Assembly (NCBI GenBank): GCA_948788915.1
Contig: CAQFOZ010000057.1
Coordinates: forward strand, 1 to 13,890
DNA from: an uncultured Muribaculaceae bacterium
GTDB taxonomy: Bacteria > Bacteroidota > Bacteroidia > Bacteroidales > Muribaculaceae
DNA length: 13,890 nucleotides
Direction: 5' to 3'
Position numbers and translations under genes: made by a program
The notes under the pieces: model-generated
Seen by the model: only the letters and a program-made list of their open reading frames with translations
Databases searched by the model: none
Told to the model about the DNA's origin: nothing
Shown: positions 7,433 to 13,890 of the stretch, one piece after another
Position numbering within the stretch: position 1 is the first letter of the stretch
Layout of the letters: every line of letters starts with the position of its first letter

Positions 7433-8622
7433 GATTGTGAATTATAGTTTCTGATTTTTAAAGTATAGAACATAAGGTATGCGACACCTGCCGTCATTAC
7501 AGCTACAGCTCCGGCTTGTCCTATTGCGTCAGCTGCGAATCCCATGCATAGTGGAAATACAGTGCCTCCGAAAAGACCCATGATCATCAGACCGGAAACT
7601 TCATTCTTTTCTTTCGGAGAAGAAAGAAGAGCCTGGGCGAAAATGATAGGAAATATGTTGGAATTTCCGTAACCGATGAGCGCAATGCCGACATACAGAC
7701 CAATCAGAGAATGAGATGTGAACAGCACCACCATTGCACCAAGCATCATAATGGCACTGATTGCAAAGAATAATTTGGCTTTCATGATGCGGAGAATGAA
7801 TGCACCCGTGAAGGAACCGATTGTACGGAATATAAAGTATACACTGGTGGCAAATGCAGCTTCTTCAAGAGAAAAACCGATACGTTCCATAATAATCATG
7901 GGAGCATACGTATTTGTGCCTACATCAATGCCTACATGGCACATGATACCTATGAAACACAACAGGATGAACGGTTTGCCAAGCAAAATCACAGATTCTT
8001 TAAATCCTGAAACCTTGTCGGATTGTTCCTCCTGAATGGGGGTGGCTCCCAAGGCTGCTACTGCCATTACGCTGACAACTGCATAAATAAGGAAAAGTAT
8101 TCTCCAGTTCAGTCCTAATGTGGGGAATAGGGTTGTTGCTCCCCAGGTGGCGATGATTGGTGCAAGAAATGAAGCTATTGCCTTTACAAATTGACCGAAT
8201 GTAAGGGCAGAGGCCAGTTTGTCGCCTGAAATAAGATTGTTTACCAACGGATTGAGCGATGTTTGCATCACGGCATTGCCTATTCCCAAAAAAGAGAACG
8301 ATATGAGCATAATTGCGTAAGAGTCTCCGAAAAGAGGTACGATCAGAGATATGGCCGTGATAATCAGTGAAAGAAGGACAGTCTTTTTTCTACCTATTTT
8401 ATTCATCAGTATGCCTGTCGGCACTGAAAAAATAAGAAACCAGAAAAACACAAGCGACGGAAATATACTTGCTTCGCTTACAGAAAGGTTAAGGTCGTTT
8501 TTTACGAAATTGGTAGCTGTGCCTACCAGATCTACGAATCCCATCGCGAAAAAACACAGCATCACCGGAATGATTTGCATTATAAGAGCCGGCTTCTTTG
8601 TATTATTAATTGTAGAATCCAT
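7429..8622 (-). CDS. FHS-family (FucP/GluP-like) MFS sugar/H+ symporter, probable fructose importer
   Basis: The 397-residue inner-membrane protein has about 12 hydrophobic segments in two halves, separated by a polar loop at about 196-215. Family marks include FFAMGFVDLVG in helix 1 (D31, at the position of FucP D46), the MFS loop motif MNKIGRKK (73-80), and QTSLNP (120-125) in helix 4 at the position of the FucP ETAANP-like motif. A gene of this family, BT1758, is the inner-membrane fructose importer of the B. thetaiotaomicron fructan locus, where it also sits beside a fructokinase and GH32 genes. Here it lies 50 bp downstream of the GH32 gene and overlaps the kinase gene by 4 nt. The predicted substrate is fructose released in the periplasm; glucose or galactose are alternatives known in the family. 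Confidence 0.88.
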   Translation of the reverse strand: MDSTINNTKKPALIMQIIPVMLCFFAMGFVDLVGTATNFVKNDLNLSVSEASIFPSLVFFWFLIFSVPTGILMNKIGRKKTVLLSLIITAISLIVPLFGDSYAIMLISFSFLGIGNAVMQTSLNPLVNNLISGDKLASALTFGQFVKAIASFLAPIIATWGATTLFPTLGLNWRILFLIYAVVSVMAVAALGATPIQEEQSDKVSGFKESVILLGKPFILLCFIGIMCHVGIDVGTNTYAPMIIMERIGFSLEEAAFATSVYFIFRTIGSFTGAFILRIMKAKLFFAISAIMMLGAMVVLFTSHSLIGLYVGIALIGYGNSNIFPIIFAQALLSSPKEKNEVSGLMIMGLFGGTVFPLCMGFAADAIGQAGAVAVMTAGVAYLMFYTLKIRNYNSQS

Positions 8623-8672
8623 AAATGTATATTGCTAATGATTGAGTTTCTTAAAGAAATCCCGCTTGTTGA

Positions 8673-10511
8673 TTAATTATTGGGCGTTAAGGAATATATT
8701 TTGAAATCTGATATTTCTGCTGAGCCATCGGCTGAAGATATGGAAAGCGTAGAGTAAGGCTCGTTGGGAAAAACCAAGTTTGTCATGGCAAAACGCCCGT
8801 TGTTGCCGAATATCTCTATGCTTGAAGTGTCTATGAATATTCTGAGTGACAGATTTTTGGTTTTGCCAAAAACAGGAGCTTTTGTTTCTACAGGAAAATC
8901 TTTGCTGAAATCTACATGTCCACTCTTTTCACGATTGAAAGACAGAGTTCCGCTTTCAACTTCATAAGACATAATGACTTGTTCTCCCCGTGGGTTTGAA
9001 AGGGTTAAAGAAACCTCTTTGCTCTTTTTCGGATCTATGTTAAGTGATATTTCGCATATACCTTTGTTTACGGAGGGTAAAGAGTATTTTTTAGGGGATT
9101 TGGAAACCGAAGTTTTCCTGACATTTACAGTAAGAGATCCACGCATACTGTCAATTTCCCTTACAGGTTTAAGAGATGCGTAATATTGGCCGTCCGTACC
9201 CTTGAATACATTCATTTCTGCCGGAAGTGTGTTTGCGGAACGGAATTGAGTGGTCGGGACATCAGCGGCATATTGCCAGTTACTCATCCATCCGATCACC
9301 GGATGCCGTCCGTCAGGTGCGTCGCTCCAGCTTACAAGAGCGTAATTGTCTTTGCCATAATCAAGCCATTTGGTAGGGACATTGCCGTTGTCATCGGTGT
9401 CGACAATAAACTTTTTGCCGTCGAAATCTCCTGTGAAATACTGTATGCCGCTGCCTCCGAAGGGTCCGTCGGGATTTATGTTGCATATAAGTACCCATTT
9501 CTTTTCACCGGTGTTCTCAACTTCAATCTCCATCAGATCGGGACATTCCCAAACACCTTTTTGTGCTCCGAATCCTTTCCCGAATGAGCTTTGAAGAGTC
9601 CATTCCTTCATATCGGGAGAAGTGAAAATAAGCATTTCATGATCGAGAGCATGAGCGAGAATCAAGGTCCAAAGTTTGGTTTCAGGATTCCAGAACATAT
9701 TTGGATCGCGGGCTTCTGATTCGAGAGTTATAACCGGATTACCGGGATAGATCTCAAAAGTTTCACCGTTGTCATGGCTTACCGCAAGACTTTGTGTCTG
9801 GTTGTCTCCGGCAGATGTGTACATGGCGAGTACGGCATCTTTCCCGAATCCTGCGCTGTTTTCTGTGTCTATAGCCGAACTGCCGGAAAATACAGTGCCG
9901 AGTCCGTTGGGAAGAATCGCTGCGGGATGATGTTGCCAGTTTACGAGATCGGTAGAAGTGGAATGTCCCCAGGTCATATTTTGCCATTTTGATCCGTATG
10001 GATTCCACTGGTAATATAGATGCCACACACCGTCTTTATAGAACATCCCGTTTGGATCGTTCATCCAACCGTATTCGGGGGTGTGGTGGAACAATGGACG
10101 GAATTTCTCTCTGTTTGTGGTGTCGAATTCATCTACCAACCTTAGTTCTTCCCATGCGGCATCATCTTGTGCTTCACGGAGACTCGTACGGTTATGTGGG
10201 GATACCACTTCCAGAATTATATTTTTCCCTTTATATGGAGAAATATCGAAAGGAACGGTGAAATCTGTCTTGTTTCTTGCAAGGCGCGCGTAAAATGTGC
10301 GTTCAAGTTTTCCGTCAACAATCACATTTATTTTAGCGTCATCGACTGATTCCTGAATGGGGAGAAGAAGTTTCTTGTCGGCACCTGTCAGACGTATGAA
10401 TGTATGACTCGGACTTAGATGCTCGATTTTTATATCCTGCGACATGGCGCCAAAGGTTGTCGCGGAAGCAATAATTAAAGCTAAGCCTTTTTTTAGAATT
10501 GAGTTAATCAT
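8673..10511 (-). CDS. Periplasmic GH32 fructosidase (levanase/inulinase/sucrase type)
   Basis: This 612-residue protein has a Sec signal peptide (about 1-24, AMS|Q) with no lipobox cysteine, suggesting a soluble periplasmic enzyme. An N-terminal beta domain of about 110 residues (26-135) resembles the extra domain (DUF4980 type) of several Bacteroides GH32 enzymes. The five-bladed propeller spans about 138-450 and carries all three catalytic signatures: WMNDPNG at 149-155 (nucleophile D152), RDP at 268-270 (D269, transition-state stabiliser) and WECPDL at 321-326 (acid/base E322). SGSSAID at 209-215 matches exo-acting members. The C-terminal GH32 beta-sandwich covers about 455-607. It should remove terminal fructose from fructans, fructo-oligosaccharides or sucrose by a retaining mechanism; linkage preference cannot be read from sequence. 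First gene of the operon, divergent from the sensor gene. Confidence 0.94.
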   Translation of the reverse strand: MINSILKKGLALIIASATTFGAMSQDIKIEHLSPSHTFIRLTGADKKLLLPIQESVDDAKINVIVDGKLERTFYARLARNKTDFTVPFDISPYKGKNIILEVVSPHNRTSLREAQDDAAWEELRLVDEFDTTNREKFRPLFHHTPEYGWMNDPNGMFYKDGVWHLYYQWNPYGSKWQNMTWGHSTSTDLVNWQHHPAAILPNGLGTVFSGSSAIDTENSAGFGKDAVLAMYTSAGDNQTQSLAVSHDNGETFEIYPGNPVITLESEARDPNMFWNPETKLWTLILAHALDHEMLIFTSPDMKEWTLQSSFGKGFGAQKGVWECPDLMEIEVENTGEKKWVLICNINPDGPFGGSGIQYFTGDFDGKKFIVDTDDNGNVPTKWLDYGKDNYALVSWSDAPDGRHPVIGWMSNWQYAADVPTTQFRSANTLPAEMNVFKGTDGQYYASLKPVREIDSMRGSLTVNVRKTSVSKSPKKYSLPSVNKGICEISLNIDPKKSKEVSLTLSNPRGEQVIMSYEVESGTLSFNREKSGHVDFSKDFPVETKAPVFGKTKNLSLRIFIDTSSIEIFGNNGRFAMTNLVFPNEPYSTLSISSADGSAEISDFKIYSLTPNN

Positions 10512-10648
10512 TGTGTATTTAATTAAAAGTTAATCAAAGTATTGTAGATTGTTTAATGTGGCTTTTGAAGACAGATAAACTATTATTTCTGAATTATTGT
10601 CATCAACAACCTAAACAAATCATGAATTTTAGTCAATTGTTTTCACCG

Positions 10649-10656
10649 CAAATATA
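10649..10656 (-). promoter_or_regulatory. Putative -7 box of the GH32-transporter-fructokinase operon
   Basis: Read on the - strand, TATATTTG matches the Bacteroidetes TAnnTTTG consensus. It would give a leader of about 130 nt before the GH32 ATG at 10511. It is the only match in this orientation in the intergenic region. No good -33 TTTG is visible upstream, which fits a promoter needing an activator such as the divergent sensor/regulator. Confidence 0.5.
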
Positions 10657-10700
10657 TAAGAACGGATATGATTCGTATATAAATATTGGCGCATGAAATA

Positions 10701-10720
10701 CAACAGATGTTGCATATGCA
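10701..10720. promoter_or_regulatory. Two adjacent palindromes between the divergent promoters, candidate operator
   Basis: CAACA-GA-TGTTG (10701-10712) is an inverted repeat, and it overlaps by two bases the perfect 10-bp palindrome TGCATATGCA (10711-10720). The pair lies about 45-65 bp upstream of the GH32-side -7 box, a usual distance for AraC-type activator sites. It also lies upstream of the boxes for the sensor gene. Binding by the sensor's own output domain is inference. Confidence 0.4.
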
Positions 10721-10735
10721 GATTTTTTATAACGA

Positions 10736-10769
10736 TTTGCAATATAATTGGTATTAATTAGTATATTTG
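10736..10769 (+). promoter_or_regulatory. Putative upstream promoter toward the sensor/regulator gene
   Basis: TTTG at 10736-10739 and TATATTTG at 10762-10769 are separated by 22 bp, close to the 19-21 bp usual between -33 and -7 elements in Bacteroides. Transcription would start near 10776. This leaves a leader of about 155 nt that contains the hairpin at 10796-10831. Confidence 0.5.
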
Positions 10770-10795
10770 ACTCACAAAAATTGACGTTTGCCAAC

Positions 10796-10831
10796 ACGAA
10801 CCGGCTTTTAGCCGACTTTCGTTATTTTTTT
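10796..10831 (+). terminator. Hairpin plus T-tract in the sensor gene leader, possible attenuator
   Basis: The inner stem CGGCT/AGCCG (10802-10806 and 10810-10814, loop TTT) sits inside an outer stem ACGAA/TTCGT (10796-10800 and 10818-10822), with a small asymmetric bulge. Seven consecutive T residues follow at 10825-10831. This has the form of an intrinsic terminator, yet no gene ends here. It lies between two promoter-like boxes of the downstream sensor gene. Confidence 0.45.
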
Positions 10832-10847
10832 CGTCGAATATTCTTCG

Positions 10848-10855
10848 TATATTTG
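10848..10855 (+). promoter_or_regulatory. Putative downstream -7 box of the sensor/regulator gene
   Basis: TATATTTG matches the TAnnTTTG consensus and lies 77 bp before the ATG at 10933, after the leader hairpin. The -33 region is T-rich but has no exact TTTG at the right spacing. This promoter would escape any termination at 10796-10831. Confidence 0.45.
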
Positions 10856-10932
10856 TATTGCTTTGTCAATTTATTGATGTGTGTCTGTATTGTTTTATGA
10901 ACACACCGAATATTTGAAATAATTTACCTTTC

Positions 10933-13713
10933 ATGATGAACTCGAAGTTTAAACAGATTCTTATAGCTGGATTCTCCATGCTGTGCGTTTTTCTAATGTT
11001 TTCATCGTGTCGCCAGCAGAAAATATATAAAATAGGTGTATCGCAGTGTAGCCGTGATGACTGGCGCAAGAAAATGAACGAGGAGATAGAGCGTGAGATA
11101 CTTATGCATCCGGATGTTGAGGTTGAAATTCGCTCGGCAGATGACAGCAATGAGAAACAGATTTCGGATATACGGTATTTTGTGAACAATGGCTTTGATA
11201 TACTTATAGTAGCGCCTAATGAGGCGGATGCCATAACACCCGTCATAACAGAGGTGTATAAGAAAGGTATTCCGGTAGTCGTGTTTGACCGTAATGTAAA
11301 TGGGCATGACTATACGGCATATCAGGGTGCCGATAATAATGCTATTGGAAAGGCTGCCGCTAAGTATGCTGTAAATCTGATGCGGGGAGATGGTAAAATA
11401 GTTGAACTTTATGGTCTTAAAGGTTCAACACCGGCTATTGGACGCCATAGTGGATTTGCGGATGAGATTGCATTGCATCCAGGAATGGAACTTATTGCAG
11501 TCGATTACGGCAACTGGAATTATGATGAGGCATATGCCGGAGCGGATTCGATATTCCGTCGTCATCCGGATGTGGCTCTTGTTTACGCGCATAATGACCG
11601 TATGGCCATTGCAGCTTCAGATGCATCGCGCAAACTTGGTATGCATCCTTATATTATAGGAGTAGATGCCGCTCCTGAAATTGGCATTAAAGCAGTGAGG
11701 GATTCTGTGATAGACGCAACTTTCCTCTATCCTACAGAAGGCCACAGATTAATCCGGACAGCATTGTCTATCCTCAAAGGGGAACCGTACGATAGCGTGG
11801 CACAGCTTCCCATACCATCTCCAGTGGATCTGTCTAATGCGGACATACTTCTGCTTCAGAACGAGTCTCTTAAAGAGGAGACATCTAAAATGAAGAGTCT
11901 TAAAAATGAGGTAGATGCCTATTGGGAAAGACATTCCGCCCAGACGGTTATTCTTTATATATGTATTGCTTTGGCAGCACTGTTATGCGCCGTGGTTTTC
12001 ATTATCCTCAAAGCATACTGGCAGAGAAAGAAATATCAGGAAGTATTATTGCGCAAGAATGAACTGCTTGCTGAACAGCATGAAAGACAAAAAGCTCTTA
12101 ATGAACAGCTTAATATTGCGACTCAATCAAAACTTGTGTTTTTTACCAATGTATCCCATGATTTGCGGACACCTCTTACTCTAATTGCCGAACCTGTATC
12201 GCAGATCCTTAAATCGGATAATCTCACTGAATCACAACGGACGCTCATGCAATTGGCTGATAAGAATATAAGGATATTGAGACGATTGATAAACCAGATT
12301 CTTGATTTCCGCAAATATGAAAACGGTAAACTATCCATGTCTTTGACAGAGGTTGATTTCGCCTCCCTTGCAAAAGAATGGGCTGGAGCTTTCTGTAGCG
12401 TTGCAAGAAAGCATGATATAAAACTGGATATTATTATTCCTGAAGATCAAGATTTTCATATGGCAATAGACGTAGAGAAGATGGAGCGGGTATGCTATAA
12501 TCTTATGTCTAATGCTTTGAAATATACTCCGGCAAACGGGAAAGTGACATTCTCTTGTGAATGCGATGGAATCTCTTTGCGTTTTGCGGTGTCGGATACC
12601 GGCTCGGGGATAGCGGATACAGACAGAGACCATATTTTTGACCGTTTCTTTCAGGTCGATAAAGTGCGCCCTAAGGGCAGTGGAATTGGACTGTCGTTAG
12701 TCAAGGCATTTGTGGAGCTGCACGGTGGGTCCATAACGCTTGAAAGTGAGCCGGGAAAAGGCTCTGTATTCTGTGTTACTATTCCCGTGACTCATTGTAC
12801 GGAAGGCAATATGCCGGAGAGGGTTAAGGAAATAAAACCTATTATCGGGAAAGAAGATGTGGAGGCCGAACTTGGTAGTGTAGAGGAGGCGGAAATTGAA
12901 TTTGCCGATAACAGACCCCTTGTGCTCGTTATTGATGATAACAATGATGTTCTTGTTCTGCTTCGCACTGTTCTTGGTTCCGACTATAATGTAATAACTG
13001 CTTCTGATGCGAGAAGTGGGTTGCAGTTGGCGGCAAGGTATACACCGGATATTATTCTTTGTGATGTTATGATGCCGGAAATGGATGGCACGGAATGTTG
13101 TAAACGGTTGAAGGAGGAGATGTCGACATCACATATTCCAGTGCTTATGCTTACGGCTTGTTCTGCTGACGAGCAACGCGTCGCCGGATATGACAGCGGA
13201 GCTGATGGATATTTGTCCAAACCGTTTGACTCGGGGGTGTTAAGATCGCGTATAGCTAATCTCATTGCCAATCGTCGCATAGTCAGAGGAACAATAGAGA
13301 AAGCCGGCATGGGTAGTGAAGGTGATCTGAGCAAGCCGGTAACCACTAAGGGAAACCATAGACCAAAGGGTAATGCTGATGTAGAAAATGAATTTTATAG
13401 CCGCTTTGTATCTCTTGTAGAAACCGAGATGGGTAATCCGGATCTGAATGTGGATCAGCTTGCTTCCGAGATGGGGCTTGGCAGATCACAGTTTTACCGT
13501 AAGATAAAGGCGCTCACAAATTATTCACCGGTGGAGCTTCTGAGAAATATGCGTATAAAGAAAGCAAGGCATCTGCTCACCACTACTGACAAATCTATAA
13601 GTGAAATAGGATATGAGGTTGGATTTTCCACTCCAGCATATTTCTCAAAGTGTTATCGAGAAGCATATGGAGAGACGCCAAGCGAGATACGTACCAGATT
13701 AGGAAACAAATAA
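10933..13713 (+). CDS. Hybrid two-component sensor/AraC-type regulator with periplasmic fructose-type sensor domain
   Basis: This 926-residue one-protein phosphorelay has the BT1754-like layout. An N-terminal hydrophobic leader (7-25) ends in a lipobox-like FSSC (C26). A type I periplasmic binding domain covers about 31-300; D119-R120, R171, N221 and D245 fall where RbsB-type proteins hold their sugar. A transmembrane helix is at about 338-360, then a coiled linker. HisKA has H409 in SHDLRTP. The HATPase has the N-box N523/N527, DTGSGI (555-560) and KGSGIGL (581-587). The receiver (662-780) has D668/D669, phosphoacceptor D711, T741 and K763. A linker leads to an AraC domain (about 818-923) with two helix-turn-helix units. 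All catalytic residues are intact. BT1754 binds fructose and controls the fructan locus; the adjacent GH32, symporter and fructokinase genes support the same ligand here. The ATG at 10936 is an alternative start. Confidence 0.94.
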   Translation: MMNSKFKQILIAGFSMLCVFLMFSSCRQQKIYKIGVSQCSRDDWRKKMNEEIEREILMHPDVEVEIRSADDSNEKQISDIRYFVNNGFDILIVAPNEADAITPVITEVYKKGIPVVVFDRNVNGHDYTAYQGADNNAIGKAAAKYAVNLMRGDGKIVELYGLKGSTPAIGRHSGFADEIALHPGMELIAVDYGNWNYDEAYAGADSIFRRHPDVALVYAHNDRMAIAASDASRKLGMHPYIIGVDAAPEIGIKAVRDSVIDATFLYPTEGHRLIRTALSILKGEPYDSVAQLPIPSPVDLSNADILLLQNESLKEETSKMKSLKNEVDAYWERHSAQTVILYICIALAALLCAVVFIILKAYWQRKKYQEVLLRKNELLAEQHERQKALNEQLNIATQSKLVFFTNVSHDLRTPLTLIAEPVSQILKSDNLTESQRTLMQLADKNIRILRRLINQILDFRKYENGKLSMSLTEVDFASLAKEWAGAFCSVARKHDIKLDIIIPEDQDFHMAIDVEKMERVCYNLMSNALKYTPANGKVTFSCECDGISLRFAVSDTGSGIADTDRDHIFDRFFQVDKVRPKGSGIGLSLVKAFVELHGGSITLESEPGKGSVFCVTIPVTHCTEGNMPERVKEIKPIIGKEDVEAELGSVEEAEIEFADNRPLVLVIDDNNDVLVLLRTVLGSDYNVITASDARSGLQLAARYTPDIILCDVMMPEMDGTECCKRLKEEMSTSHIPVLMLTACSADEQRVAGYDSGADGYLSKPFDSGVLRSRIANLIANRRIVRGTIEKAGMGSEGDLSKPVTTKGNHRPKGNADVENEFYSRFVSLVETEMGNPDLNVDQLASEMGLGRSQFYRKIKALTNYSPVELLRNMRIKKARHLLTTTDKSISEIGYEVGFSTPAYFSKCYREAYGETPSEIRTRLGNK

Positions 13714-13742
13714 TATCCATCCAGTTATGGGTATTTGTTAGG

Positions 13743-13787
13743 TTATGTTCTTCAATTCATGTCATGAATTGGGGAACATAAAATTTT
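13743..13787 (+). terminator. Long hairpin after the sensor/regulator gene
   Basis: The arms 13743-13760 and 13764-13781 form an 18-bp, mostly A-T stem with two G-T wobbles and a 3-nt loop. AAATTTTAAT follows, a poor T-tract (13784-13787). It begins 30 bp after the stop codon and probably ends the sensor transcript. From 13788 to the window end I see only AT-rich DNA with no supported gene. Confidence 0.5.
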
Positions 13788-13890
13788 AATTGTATGGGCG
13801 ACACCTGTTTGACAGATTATGAAGTGATTTAAACTTTTTTATTGCTGTCCGATAAAACTCAATAATATCAAAAACGCATGGCTCGACCGC

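Noticed and set aside
9186..9587. A 133-codon frame antisense to the GH32 gene, and several other antisense frames over GH32 and the transporter
   Set aside because: They mirror strongly coding sequence with intact catalytic motifs on the - strand, have no promoter or family resemblance, and look like composition shadows.
13878..13890. ATG at 13878 as the start of a further + strand gene
   Set aside because: Only about four codons are visible before the window ends, which is not enough to support a gene.
1..13890. CRISPR arrays, tRNA/rRNA genes, insertion sequences or attachment sites
   Set aside because: No regularly spaced repeats, no tRNA-like cloverleaf, no transposase or integrase frames and no terminal repeats were seen on reading both strands.

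Overview
The window looks like chromosomal DNA from a gut-type Bacteroidales bacterium, possibly Muribaculaceae; the family-level guess is weak. The evidence is a Bacteroidetes-style hybrid two-component regulator, several TAnnTTTG promoter boxes, starts without Shine-Dalgarno sequences, moderately AT-rich DNA, and secreted proteins ending in Por-secretion-tail-like C-termini. No RNA genes, insertion sequences, CRISPR arrays or phage genes were seen.

Left part (1-6370, all + strand): the 3' part of a gene for a six-helix membrane protein of unknown family with a four-cysteine tail, closed by a hairpin terminator. Next comes a secreted 620-residue multidomain beta-sandwich/fibronectin protein with its own promoter-like box, closed by a strong 13-bp hairpin terminator. 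It is followed by an 898-residue secreted cysteine protease of the C10 (streptopain) family carrying four tandem beta-sandwich modules. Both secreted proteins end in a short C-terminal domain resembling type IX secretion sorting tails. A hairpin at about 6327-6365 lies in the convergent gap.

Right part (6548-13713): a compact fructan/sucrose/fructose utilisation module. On the - strand, a periplasmic GH32 fructosidase, an FHS-family sugar/H+ symporter and a PfkB-type fructokinase form an operon; transporter and kinase genes overlap by ATGA. Divergently, on the + strand, lies a 926-residue hybrid two-component sensor with a periplasmic sugar-binding domain of the type in B. thetaiotaomicron BT1754, the known fructose sensor. 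The inferred logic is that GH32 releases fructose in the periplasm, the sensor binds it, phosphotransfer activates the AraC-type output domain, and the operon is induced. The symporter then imports fructose and the kinase phosphorylates it for glycolysis. No SusC/SusD pair is in the window.

The 421-bp divergent intergenic region (10512-10932) holds promoter-like boxes facing both ways, two adjacent palindromes that could be the regulator's operator, and a hairpin plus T-tract between two tandem + strand boxes that could be an attenuator or the end of a short RNA.

This is largely a recognisable accessory carbohydrate/protease region. I see no clearly new system. The features most worth a second look are the leader hairpin, the nested domain layout of the 620-residue protein, and the sorting-tail question.
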